The notes below the pieces were generated by a model. The model was not told the DNA's origin. It did no database searches and was given only the letters and a program-made list of their open reading frames with translations. Of a DNA stretch of 25,283 bases, positions 8,609 through 17,493 are shown piece by piece; the stretch's first letter is position 1; every line of letters starts with the position of its first letter. The position numbers were made by a program, and so were the translations under genes. This stretch comes from Amphimedon queenslandica (lineage: Eukaryota > Porifera > Demospongiae > Haplosclerida > Niphatidae). Location of the stretch: positions 910,393 through 935,675 of the forward strand of contig NW_003546242.1 in the NCBI RefSeq assembly GCF_000090795.2, written 5' to 3'.

Positions 8609-9787
8609 TTATTTCTTTAAAAATTTATGTAGGTCTTGATAGAATCCATAATCTGGAATTCCCCTCAGATACCAGGAAGGTGATTTAACGTTTTGAACTT
8701 GGTCATAAACTTTAGCAAACAACTCTTCATTTAGACCATATGATAATAATTCAATAGGAAAAAGAGGCCCTGTACCTATAAGATAACAAACAAAGAGGGA
8801 TGGGTCAAAAATCTCATATAATATTAATAGCCTAACAGTGCCATGCATAAGTGAAAATACGTATTACCTTTAGATGATGATTCAAGTTGAGTTCTGCTTC
8901 GAGGTAACCACTCCTTTGCCCGGTACAGACTGAGAGATGAGCCACTCAGTTTCCTGGCTCCCCTTAGTGATGAGCGAGTTGGCCCTGCAGCTCCTTTTGC
9001 AGCAATGTACAATCTCTGTTGCCGGCCAACAGTGACATGAGGGTAGCATATCCGAAACAATGAATACAAGACTTCTGAAACACTCTTTCCAATAGCAGCA
9101 GATAAATCTTCAGCTTCCTCCAAAAGATCAATCAGATCAGCAAATGTTGGAGTTGTTATCAATACAATAAGTAAGAAAGTATGAAGTATAATGCATCCCA
9201 TTGTACCTAATAGTAATGATGTAGCCATGGCCTAAAATAGAAATGAAAAACAGCAATTAATTCAGTTCTAAATAAGGACCTCCCACTTAAAAATGGCTAC
9301 CAGCCAATACACTCACATCACCCAGGTGGCAAACAAAGCAGAAGCAGGCTAAAAATTCTGCCATGCATAACTCGGACAGTACAGTATATAAAGGAGGCAT
9401 TAGGGAGAAAAACAACTGCTAATGTGAAAAATGAGACGCCCGTTTTGCGAGTCGGATAGGACTCTGAAGCTACTAAATTGCAATCAAAAATGACTCACAA
9501 CTGGGTTTTCCTGGTTAAAAGCAGTCTGCCTATACACCTTAGAGTAAGTGCTTGCTATTGCCCACTTTTAGCCATCTCCATAGCCTTCATCAAGTTCATG
9601 TGCCTGGGCTGAGTTTTGAAATTTTAACCCTGCAATGGCTGCCTGATAAGTTTTCTTGGGTTTTCTCCAGAACCATTGCTGAATATTAATTTCTGGTGTC
9701 ATATTATTTTCATAATCAATATTTGAATGGTAATAAACAAGTAAAAAAAACCTTCTGTGCATATTCATTTTTTTGTTGCACACCCTA
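8292..9787 (-). repeat. Right inverted arm of the long-armed transposon
   Basis: Reverse complement of 3045-4530, with scattered substitutions and small indels. All splice sites of the N-terminal gene and its reading frame are retained, despite divergence of the order of one base in ten. Confidence 0.85.
8609..9228 (-). CDS. N-terminal segment of the right-arm gene
   Basis: Mirror copy of the left N-terminal gene. The ATG at 9228 has context GCCATGG; exon 1 runs 9228-8868, a 92-bp intron 8867-8776 and exon 2 8775-8609, ending in TAA. Exon and intron lengths are identical to the left copy (361/92/167), and both exons are open in the same frame. Substitutions change residues (for example the acidic helix reads the same, while SAPSG becomes SAAIG), but no frameshift or extra stop has appeared. 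The hydrophobic start, Arg/Ser-rich middle and LKK end are kept. The product would be 175 residues if the stop is used. The retained open frame suggests either recent arm homogenisation or selection. Confidence 0.55.
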
Positions 9788-10260
9788 ATGTAGACGAATG
9801 CAATCTTCTGGGCTGAGCTGCCACTATTCATAAAATAGGTATTAAAATATGACGGCATACATGTTGCATAATTAATTTACAATAATAATCAATATTAATA
9901 ATTTACAACAAATAATGCAACTACAGGTATATCTTTAATGTATAACTCTGATGGGACTTGCACACATAACATTGAGTCATGCCATTGCACAAACCTAGAT
10001 ACAATTTAGCTGGTGTCTGTTGTAAATCAAGCTACAGAGACAAATATGGCATGGACACTACTGTACAACCATTTAAAGAAAGTACACAAATGTTTGAAAG
10101 TGCAATAACTATTGTATCATTTATTATACATTAATTTTCAAATAAATTTACTTGTAGAATGGTGTTGAATTTATATTTGGCCTTGCCAGCGATAAGCGTA
10201 GGCTAAAACTATGTAGTTCAGTGTGTTGTCTGTCATTCATTTATTCTGTCCTCACTTTCA
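9788..10260. other. Non-coding flank of the transposon
   Basis: AT-rich, no exon-like frame, no strong dyad. It begins with the TA-flanked right junction (TAATGTAGACG). Confidence 0.55.
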
Positions 10261-10390
10261 GGTGCTGTGGTTTTAAAAGAGGGTGCCATATACTCATTAC
10301 TTCTGCATGAGCTAGAAAATGTCACTTTCTGGCATTATCTACTACAGACGGCAGTGAAAGGAAGCGAAAGCTAACAATGTTGCCAAAGGT
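10261..10390 (+). other. Weak exon candidate
   Basis: A pyrimidine-rich run ending CTTTCAG (about 10261) is followed by a frame open for roughly 36 codons (start GAVVLKEGAIYS) to a TAA, and by GTACAT after AAAG at about 10388. It could be a terminal exon or chance. On the minus strand GTAAGT occurs after AAGAG near 10540, another isolated splice-like site. Neither can be tied to a gene. Confidence 0.2.
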
Positions 10391-11518
10391 ACATAGGTTC
10401 TATCATTTCATCATGCTTCCGGAAACAGGGCTATATAGTATTTAGTATCTCTGTAGAGACATAAACATATTCTTTAAGAATATGTTTTGTTTTTTGTAAC
10501 TTTGTCTTGATAAAAGGAGTGCCTAAAAAATTACTTACCTCTTGAATTTACACAAGGCATTTGTCCTTAGGAAGAGTAATTTCAGCCTATAGACTTCAAG
10601 CGCTTGCCAAGAGTTTGTATTGAACAAGCAAAACGTACTAAATGTGTGTGTGCAGTGAGTAGAAGTCTCAAGCTTCATCCAGCACTCGCTCCAAGAGACA
10701 CCATTTTACACTAGCAATCAAGATTTGACACTTTGACTGGACTGTGTCAACTCCAGCAATTAAGATTTAACAATTCCTAGGTACTGCAACAACTGCCTTT
10801 CTGTCAGTTTGCAGCTACACCCTAACACCCTCACATTTAATTAGACTATAAAAACTGCAATCAAAAACTATAGCAATGAACACTATCTAAGCAAGTAACT
10901 TTTGATACAGTGGTAGTACTTAGAGCAAAATATAGTTTTTGAAATTATATATGTAAAACAAAATTAATATTGTTTTATTTGTTTTGACGAGGCACATGCA
11001 CATTCAGTGTCTCGTAAAGGCAGTAAACATCTATTGAAAGGAACACTTTGCGTAGCAATTACAGACAATTCTGTTCACCAAGCACAAGTAGTAGGAAGGT
11101 ACAAAATGCTAGTATCAGTCCTTTGAAAATGCAGACATGGTTAGATGCTTATTCAGAAATTCAAACAATACTACCTTATTTTATATTTATTTTTATTTTG
11201 AATTTTACCTGTTGCAAAAGTAAAAGAACTAATATGCAGTACATAATGAGCGTGGAAAAGTGGCCAAACATAACTACAATATTACATGAACGTAAATCTA
11301 TAAAATAATTATTAGAATTGAAGGGCACGATTGACAATCTGGAACATACATCTATGATTTTGATAGCTTATGCTTGCAGAAATCAGATCTCAATTAAAAC
11401 TAGTTGTGACAGTGCCCACATACGTCTGGTTAATCTTAATTACTAAACTGGGCATGTAGCCACAACTTCAAACCCCATAGAATTATGGATTCTGTATATA
11501 CCTCTCCTTCACATTTAG
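10391..11518. other. Mostly featureless interval
   Basis: Contains a near-duplicate AGCAATCAAGATTTGACA / AGCAATTAAGATTTAACA pair about 45 bp apart (10712-10775), otherwise AT-rich. The open frame at 11048-11308 is dominated by hydrophobic T-rich codons in its second half and is probably chance. Its start could belong to the 5' part of the integrase-like gene that follows, but I cannot show it. Confidence 0.4.
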
Positions 11519-11689
11519 AACGTAGTAAAATCAGGGTTGACATACAAAGAAGTCAATGAAGGGCTTATGAGGAGCTACGCTGGAGTAACAGGTCTTTCTG
11601 CTCCTATTGTCAGGCGTTATTGCAATGTGAATGGTATGAGACATCTTGATACTAATAAAATTGAATCTCTAGATGTTGAGGCTCCATGA

Positions 11690-12080
11690 GGTATATATAC
11701 ACTTTCCATTAGGGTGTGGGACGTTAAAGTTACCATATAGCAAAAAGTGTTCATTGAGCTTTGTTACGATTGTTGCCTAAAATAGAAAGTGGGTGTTACC
11801 TCCAAGTGAATCATGAATTAAAGTAAAGTCAATGGTAAAATAGTTTCCAACAATGGATATTTTCTGCTCCACAGTATTAGTCTCTAGCTCATTACCTTAC
11901 AAAAGTCAAAGCAAACAATTAGTTTGTACTGATTTTATCACAAAAGCATCGCGATAGAATGTAATGTCTCACCATTGGGCACAAAGCCTATAGCATTGAG
12001 TGGTGCTTCATAAACACAATATTATTTTTGTATTTTTGTTGGGTTCATGCACTATATGCGAAGAGATTGACAAGCGTATA
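11690..12080 (+). other. Interval between the HTH exon and catalytic core of copy 1
   Basis: AT-rich with no open frame I can connect. It should hold the linker between the DNA-binding and catalytic parts, now either intronic or eroded. ATATATA near 11692 and a CAATGGTAAAATAG stretch carry no clear signal. Confidence 0.4.
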
Positions 12081-12462
12081 TCTCTCTGCCCATCAATTAC
12101 ATCTTGACCCAAATGAGAAAATTCCTTTGGGTAACAACTCTAGTGGCAAAAGATGGATACTCTGGCAAGATTATATCTTTTAGATTTATGCCAAAGAACA
12201 ATAATGTTGCAATTCATGATCTTGTTTACAAGTAGGTTAGTAATCAAAAATACCTGCTTTTGATTTTAATTTAGTAAAGCATTGCATGAATACTGTTTAT
12301 GGGACCATGCAAGTGATTGTGGACCATGGCAGGCAATTCTCTTACATCATGTATAATCAAGATCAGTTACATGAAACTAATGGTTCACCTGATGTTTGTC
12401 CTAATGTTCAGTCAATTTCTACTGCAGTAGGTTTTGTGTTTAGATTTAAAATGTAGTTTACA

Positions 12463-12871
12463 GTACTAACGGGCAATATATCGATTCTTTATCAAGATAA
12501 ACAATATTTTACAGAATCGATTTGAACCAATATTAAAATTTTTATGCAATTTTAATTGATCTACTGACAATGCCCATTTTTACAGTGAAATTTTAATCAG
12601 TAACTGCACGGTTTAACTGCAACAATGAAGCAACTGACAAGTTGTTTGCTCAGTATACCTCAATAAGAAGAAAAACAAGCTCAAAAACATGAAAATGATC
12701 TTTTCTCGTGACAAGAGCAGCTATATTTGTTCCAAAATCATTAGCCACGCCGTTGAAACACCCCAAAATGAAGGTGAGGTTAGGTATCAATAATAATCAA
12801 TATTTCCTTAAAAAGTTCAAAATGGATCGTTATCAAAAATTAAGAAAATTGGCCATATCGCCCATCAATAC
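12463..12871. mobile_element. 409-bp MITE with imperfect 17-bp TIRs
   Basis: The left end GTACTAACGGGCAATAT and the reverse complement of the right end, GTATTGATGGGCGATAT, agree at 13 of 17 positions; all four differences are transitions. TTTACA directly flanks both sides (12457-12462 and 12872-12877). The paralogous sequence in copy 2 (about 16274-16302, minus strand) reads straight through GTAGTTTACAGGAGCAT with a single TTTACA and no insert. This is direct evidence for insertion and a 6-bp target duplication. A frame at 12708-12920 crosses the right end and is not a gene. Confidence 0.8.
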
Positions 12872-13583
12872 TTTACAGGAGCATAGGGATTGTTTTCATT
12901 TTATGCAGATAAAAAATTAAGTGTAGCGTATACAATTACATGTGCATGCCTGGAAAAAATTTGCTAGCATAATTTTTAAGTGTTAGACATTGGTAATTGG
13001 ATAAGCATGTATTTTCGTCCTTTGTTGAATATGTCTGTGGAACTTATGTGGCTTAGAATCAATTCTTCATTTTAATTATCCTTAAAGGAGACTGGAGATA
13101 TCTATGGTTGATGATGGTACCCTTGAGATGAAAGAAAATACAGTGAAGTTTTGAGTTTCATTTACTACCAGCAATATTGTATGAAACATTTTGTTAGTGC
13201 ATGGAATGAACATACTATCCCAAGTGAGTTAGTGTGAGTGAGCTATTTTGGTGCTTATTTTATTATATTAGGATCCAGAATTCCAAGTCAAAGCTGCTGA
13301 TGGCAACAGTGGAATTAACATTTTTCTAACGTTATTCCTGAAACTGAAGAAGCACCTGAAATATATTGTGCTCAGAGTGGCAGACTTAATTTTGAATGAG
13401 ACTTTGGCATTGATTCTGTGGCTGAAAGGAATGACTTAGTTACGTTCAGAGATCAATGGCTATGCAGTGTCATTCCCCTGAGTAGTGACACATTTAGTAA
13501 TGTTGAATCTGGTGGTGGATCATTACTTAGAAGATGGATACTAGCTTGCATTTAGTTGACTTTGTGCTTCAGTGAACTCAGAT

Positions 13584-13827
13584 AACTAAACTCTGAACAA
13601 TGTCAGATTTTATTAGAAATACTAAGTCTTTCATTAGGTGTCTCAATCAATATACCTCTGACTGACAAAATGTAATAACTTGTTTTTCAATTTACCTCTT
13701 CTGCAAATGACTAAAAAATTAAAAATGATTTGAATAATCAAATTAAGTGCATAAATACTAAGAGTACAAATAAATGAAGGATAGTTGTAGTGAATGTTGC
13801 TTAGTAGTCTGAAATTGGCCAGATAAA
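13584..13827. other. AT-rich spacer
   Basis: Sequence between the end of similarity of copy 1 and the stop of the minus-strand Cys/His-rich gene. A minus frame at 13643-13837 is T-rich, hydrophobic and unlikely to be real. Confidence 0.45.
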
Positions 13828-14510
13828 TTAATTGCACTCATCAATCTCACTCAAGGCATCAAACGATGGTTTTAGAAGTGGTATATCAACCAAGCCCACT
13901 GGTGTCATTGACTCCCTACAATGGAAAGGATGGCTGTGAGTCCAACGATTGTTGAATGCATTTGTAGCACTGGAGTATTCTTCACAACAAGGTGACTTAT
14001 ATGCAGTTATTACTGGACATTTCATGCACACCATGCATCCGAAACATGTTAAAACTCTCTGAAAAATATCATTACCTTTTGCTCGTTTCAACTTCAATAA
14101 GGCTATATCACTTTCCAGAAACAGAACTTAGTCCTTCTGTTGATAGACATCAATTGATTTTTCAACTTTCCTCATACATTCATCGAAAATCAAACTTTGT
14201 TTTTCATTTGCATGACAAGGTTTACTTCCAGCTACATTGTTTGAAAACGTAATATGGGCAAGAGTCTAATCCGCCTCAAGAATGGCACTTATCTTTTTTG
14301 GATTTTTCCAGAACAAGGACCCTAAAATCAAATTTTAATCAACTTCAGTAACAACAACATAAGGCATACGTCAAGTAGAAGATGTATCATAATATTTTAA
14401 GACAATCAACATTTTCAATGACAACCTCTTGACCTTTAAAAGACTTTTGGCTAATGACTTGTTTCTCATGAGCTATATTGGCTCTTTTTAACGACCTGGG
14501 GGCGAAGCTC
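13828..14510 (-). pseudogene. Decayed gene with Cys/His-rich C-terminus, unknown
   Basis: On the minus strand, coding-like segments follow one another. From about 14475 comes ANIAHEKQVISQKSFKGQEV, interrupted by TGA. Near 14330-14290 a segment has FWKNPKKIS, then a stop. From about 14270 comes a polar helical stretch with NEKQSLIFDECM, then one TAA near 14124. Then an open run leads to the final TAA (13828), containing FGCMVCMKCP, a CC pair about 15 residues on, and W-THSHPFH-C. The Cys/His spacing suggests a zinc-binding module, but I cannot name one. An in-frame stop splits otherwise continuous coding sequence, so it is broken. It lies between two facing integrase-like copies and may be an accessory gene of that element or an unrelated insertion. 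Confidence 0.4.
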
Positions 14511-14520
14511 CCAGGTCGTT
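14490..14520. repeat. Perfect 11-bp-stem hairpin
   Basis: AACGACCTGGG at 14490-14500 and its exact reverse complement CCCAGGTCGTT at 14510-14520, with a 9-base loop GGCGAAGCT. It is GC-rich compared with its surroundings. It could be the end of a small repeat or a structured RNA element. Confidence 0.8.
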
Positions 14521-14946
14521 CCTATAATTGATTTCAACCACGTCAGATGATTGTATATATATTTGTATGTCCACACTTACATTTCTTCTATGCACGTTGT
14601 ATTGGAGAAATAACAAGCCTTAGCAACCACCCGCCCACGCTCCTTTACGTAGTGGGTGTGGTCACGGCAAACAAAATGGTAGCTTACACATTGGACAAAG
14701 TTAAGAGCTTTCTAACAGCAAAAGAACATAAAGATACTGTTTAAAAACTTCTCTAGAAGCATTTGAAGGTAGAGAGAACCTCTATAAGTCTTAGTAATGA
14801 CCAAGTTGTATTTGCAAGGTGGTGAAATCAATTAAAGGAATATTTTTTACACTGTTATGCTTGTTTAATTCAATCAAACAGTAAAATTAGCCACCTTCTC
14901 ATACGCACAATCTTTGTATCGATACATCCCAATAGGTTTCATGAAA
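14521..14946 (+). other. Possible short start exon, otherwise non-coding
   Basis: An ATG at 14678 (AAAATGG context) opens a 22-codon frame with VAYTLDKVKSFLTAKEHKDT, ended by TAA at 14744. The helix-like lysine-rich composition is protein-like. GAAGGTAGAG about 25 bp beyond could be a donor in another frame. The upstream part of the longer frame (from 14547) looks random. I do not recognise it and rate it weakly. Confidence 0.25.
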
Positions 14947-15407
14947 TCAGAGTCGTTTATACACACCAGGAGGCTCTGCTTTTGATGCTGACACATGAAG
15001 TATCAACATGGAACTGGCTTTAGATTTGCGACATACAAGACCCTGATAGCAGTATTGCAGCTCATTGCGGCTATCAGACTCAGTTGCTAGCCGCTGGCTG
15101 GGTAGGAGGGGAAGGTGTATTAGTGTCGCCAAGGCAAGTCCAATTTCATTATCCCACCAAGATAAGCCAAACTTCCCCTGAGAATGGGCTGTTCGAACAT
15201 TTCCAGAGTCCGATATTAAAAAAATACTGTTAGAAAAAAATTAGAAGATTTTCCCAAGTAGACGAGTCTTCACCGCTGTGATTAATATCTTGACTGTTTT
15301 GCTGTCATCTGAGTGATACAGTGACAAGGAAGGACCAAGGAATCACTATTTATAATCGAATCACATAACAGAGGTGGTGAATCATAATCACTGTATCCAT
15401 CCGCCAT
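14947..15407 (-). pseudogene. Unrecognised minus-strand gene fragment, two segments
   Basis: An ATG at 15407 (GGCAATAAGAATGG context) opens an acidic, Ser/Asp-rich 41-codon frame (start MADGYSDYDSPPLLCDS) ending at TAA 15282-15284. A second segment begins after TTTTTTCTAACAG (acceptor, exon from 15226) and is open to 14947, with SQGKFGLSWWDNEIGLALAT and a Ser/Arg-rich end. The two could be joined by an intron, but the donor is not clear. An acidic start followed by a globular-looking piece is common in transposon proteins as well as in host genes. Its coding direction matches the Cys/His-rich gene at 13828-14510, so both may be parts of one decayed gene. Confidence 0.35.
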
Positions 15408-15551
15408 TCTTATTGCCACAGACTCCAGTTCTTTGTTCTTTGTGTTACTTACGCATGCCCATAAACCAGCACCTATAGTTACTGTAAAAGTTATACTACA
15501 ATGACTTACACTTTTATACTGACAAAAATGTCTAAAGTAACCAACTGTTTA

Positions 15552-16475
15552 ATTTGAGTTCACTGAAGCGCAAAGTCAAATCAATGCAAGCTAATACTGA
15601 TCTTGTAAGTAGTGATCAATCACCAGATACAACATTACTAAATGTGTCACTACTCAGAGGAATGACACTGCTTAGCCATTGATCTCTCTACATAGCTAGG
15701 TCATTTCTTTAAGCCAAAGGATCATTGCCGAAGTCACTTCACAATGAAGTCTGCCACCCTAAGCACAATGCATTTCAGCTGCTACTTCAGCTTCTGAAAT
15801 AACAGAAATTGGAAAAATGGTAATTCTTCTGTCACCCACAGCAGCTATTTGACTTGGAATTCCAGATCCTAATAAAGCTAGCACTCCAATAGCTTACTCA
15901 CACTAACATACTTGAGATAGTATGTTTATTTCATGCATGAACAAAACATTTAATACCGGCATGAACAAAACATTTAATACCGGCATGAACAATATGGCTG
16001 GTAATAAATGAAACACGGAACTTCATTGTATTTTTTTCCATCTCAAGGGTACCATCATCAGCCATAAATATTAGCAGTCTCTTCATAGGATAATTAACCC
16101 TTGAAATTATTTTAGGCCATTTTCGTTCTACAAGCATGTTCTACAAAAGCAATAATATTTGTTCATCCAATTACCGATGTCCAACACTTATAAAATATGC
16201 CAGCATAATAGGCATACACATGTAATTGTGCACACCACACTTAAATTTTTTCAGTATAAAATGCAAACAGAATCCCGATGCTCCTGTAAACTACATGTTA
16301 AATGTAAACACTGAACCTAATTCAGTAGAACTTGAAAGAACATAAGGACGAACGTCACGTGATCCATATGTTTCACGTCACTGATCTTGAGTGTACCATA
16401 TGAAATAGAATTGCCTGCCATGGTCCACCCTCACTTGGTCCCATAATCATGCAATACACTGTAATAAAATGTTTT
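15552..16475 (-). pseudogene. Integrase-like DDE transposase, copy 2 (broken, inverted)
   Basis: Reverse-complement relative of 12270-13583, clearly diverged. On the minus strand: a TATTACAG acceptor near 16463, WDQVRVDHGRQF near 16440-16400 with the presumed second catalytic Asp, then QDQ followed by a stop. An intron follows (about 16320-16144), then LVERKWPKII with the presumed catalytic Glu (16137 on), PMKRLLIFMADDGTLEM, a 24-bp tandem duplication, another segment with GSRIPSQIA and FPIS, then stops. It lacks the helix-turn-helix and first-Asp parts: similarity to copy 1 ends at about 16475. It faces copy 1 across about 2 kb. Not functional. Confidence 0.6.
15936..15983. repeat. 24-bp tandem duplication inside copy 2
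   Basis: The unit CATGAACAAAACATTTAATA plus CCGG occurs twice in a row with no difference, then begins a third time (CATGAAC). Being 24 bp it keeps the frame and repeats eight residues (HAGIKCFV) on the minus strand. Copy 1 has a single counterpart, so this is a recent slippage-type event in copy 2. Confidence 0.9.
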
Positions 16476-16489
16476 GTCACTGGTCCTAG

Positions 16490-16637
16490 AAGGCACTCCA
16501 GTGATTTGGTACAAGGAGGCCTTGAGGTACCTTGCAACTATAAATTTGCTGGTGGAACCCCAGAGCAAATTGCCAAAGTTGCAGCTCCCTTAAGAAGCAC
16601 TGATAGCAGTGTCTGCTCTAATGTCACAGAAGAGTGA
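16490..16637 (+). CDS. Possible terminal exon, unknown protein
   Basis: After TGGTCCTAG (16487-16489) a frame runs open for 49 codons to TGA at 16635-16637. It contains HSSDLVQGGLEVPCNYKF and GGTPEQIAKVAAPL and ends in a polar Ser/Thr-rich tail. The balanced amino-acid use and higher GC than the flanks suggest true coding sequence. No upstream exon is visible, because the preceding 2.5 kb is integrase-like element sequence on the other strand. It may be the 3' exon of a host gene whose intron was invaded. I do not recognise the protein. Confidence 0.35.
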
Positions 16638-16696
16638 AAAATAAGTGTAATTCAGTTGCAGTGGTATATCATATGTGTGCATGTGTTTGTTTTGTT

Positions 16697-16857
16697 CTCT
16701 GTCTCTCAACAAAGTCTTGCTCTTTGAAGCGATGATAAGGTCTAAAATAGTCTCGCTCTTTGGAGTGATGATGAAAGATCAATAGTAATCTCACTCTCCG
16801 GAGTGATGATAATAAGATCAATAGTAATGTCACTCCTTGGATTGATGATAAAATTGG
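16697..16857 (+). repeat. Left iteron array
   Basis: Four imperfect direct units, each with a small GGAGTGATGATAA core and a CTC(A/G)CTC approach, separated by AAGATCAATAGTAA-like linkers. Each unit contains the short dyad CACTC..GGAGTG. Confidence 0.7.
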
Positions 16858-16988
16858 TTCAAGATTGAACTTCCACAGTAGTCATAATTTTAAAATTAAG
16901 CGAACAAATTGCTGCATTGACAATAAAAAGTCATTTATTCTATAATAAAAATTATTTTGGCAATATATATAATCATTCACTTCACAAG

Positions 16989-17203
16989 ATGGCTGCTAAT
17001 GGTGATATTTTGCAAGATAATCTTCTAGATGTACGTACATTTCTTATTTCAGCATTTAGAATTTTTTACTTGTACAGGAAGATATGGAATCTGATCTTAG
17101 CCAACATAAACAAGGGAATGATGCCGCCAGGAGAACAGATCATCCACCTGCTCCTCCCCTTAGACGAGGCTGCCAAAGCCACAGCCCTCCTCTCATGAGC
17201 TAA
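16989..17203 (+). CDS. Small two-exon gene, 55 residues, unknown
   Basis: The ATG at 16989 (AAGATGG context) begins a 14-codon exon ending at 17030. GTACGT opens a 47-bp intron closing with a TTGTACAG acceptor (17031-17077). Exon 2 (17078-17203) continues in phase 0 for 41 codons to TAA. The splice joins an acidic run (DNLLD to EDMESDLSQ), and the exon ends in a Pro/Arg-rich tail. Exon, intron and start are all orderly, so it is likely the 5' end of a real gene. The stop may be a later lesion, since an Arg/Gly-rich frame follows at 17266. The combination of acidic start and Arg/Gly-rich stretch reminds me of N-termini of some invertebrate Tc1-like transposases, a memory-based guess. No catalytic domain is present. 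Confidence 0.45.
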
Positions 17204-17265
17204 AGCTAGGCGACATCCAATTGGGTTGTGATCATTTTGAAGGTGAAGGACAAGAAAGAGATTAA

Positions 17266-17493
17266 GGAGATGCAAGGGGAGGAAGACGCAGGAGAGGTAG
17301 AGGAACCAGAGGAGTTAGGGGAACCAGAGTCAAGGTGATGGAAGAGGTTCTGAAGTATGTGGCCATGGCTCTGGTAATGGGAGAGGATGAGGATGGTGTT
17401 GTCGTGCACACTGGAGGAGAGGCTGGAGAGGAGGCTGGTGGCAACACTGGCAAAAGAGGCAGGTGGCAACAGAAAACATACAGCTTCTCCTAG
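17266..17493 (+). pseudogene. Arg/Gly-rich frame, possible continuation of the small gene
   Basis: Open for 75 codons between TAA (17263) and TAG (17491). It begins GDARGGRRRRGRGTRGVRG, a strong basic Arg/Gly tract, then becomes acidic and Gly-rich (GEDEDG, GGEAGEEAGG). The purine bias of the plus strand here (GGA/AGG repeats) makes other frames open too, including two Ser/Pro-rich minus frames that I regard as shadows. Probably a remnant of the gene starting at 16989; function unknown. Confidence 0.35.

Larger units (their letters stand above)
3045..9787 (+). mobile_element. 6.7-kb DNA transposon with 1.49-kb inverted arms
   Basis: The sequence starting GGGTGTGCAACAAAAAAATG after a TA (3045-3046) reappears as its reverse complement ending CACCC just before a TA (9786-9787). 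The inverted similarity runs inward to 4530 on the left and to 8292 on the right, roughly nine bases in ten by eye. The TA next to both ends suggests a TA target duplication. The unique centre (4531-8291) carries the catalytic and C-terminal parts of a transposase-like gene on the plus strand. Each arm carries that gene's N-terminal exons, so two genes converge. This architecture resembles foldback elements or elements with very long TIRs. I cannot assign a superfamily; a TA duplication and a C-x2-H motif are the clues. The plus gene carries several stops and frameshifts, so this copy is not autonomous. Confidence 0.8.
11519..13583 (+). pseudogene. Integrase-like DDE transposase, copy 1 (broken)
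   Basis: Pieces in order on the plus strand. A helix-turn-helix-like exon (11519-11689) has TYKEVNEGL and GLSAPIVRRYC and ends at TGA after a good acceptor (TTCACATTTAG). A core segment (about 12090-12235) reads HLDPNEK then, after a frameshift near 12128, VAKDGYSGKI with the presumed first catalytic Asp. A short intron follows, then VIVDHGRQF with the second Asp (about 12330), then QDQLHETNGSP. The segment holding the third acidic residue (VER type) is degraded near 13030. A further segment has VDDGTLEM, an in-frame TGA, a GTGAGT intron (about 13223-13272), and an FG-D-containing tail ending near 13560. The order HTH, D, DHG-F, ER matches integrase-fold transposases. Multiple stops and frameshifts make it non-functional. 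It is interrupted by a 409-bp MITE. Confidence 0.6.

Noticed and set aside
12708-12920. 70-codon plus frame
   Set aside because: It crosses the right end of the MITE insertion and so cannot be an old gene.
14481-14500. GGCTCTTTTTAACGACC resembles the animal histone mRNA 3' stem-loop
   Set aside because: The 3' half does not pair with GGCTC, no histone gene lies upstream, and the bases belong to a different perfect hairpin (14490-14520).
16697-16857. CRISPR-like array of regularly spaced units
   Set aside because: The units are imperfect, contiguous and repeated in inverted form at 18530-19010; the window is eukaryotic.
17206-17469. Two long minus-strand Ser/Pro/Thr-rich frames
   Set aside because: They mirror the purine-rich Arg/Gly tract on the plus strand and have no splice or start support.
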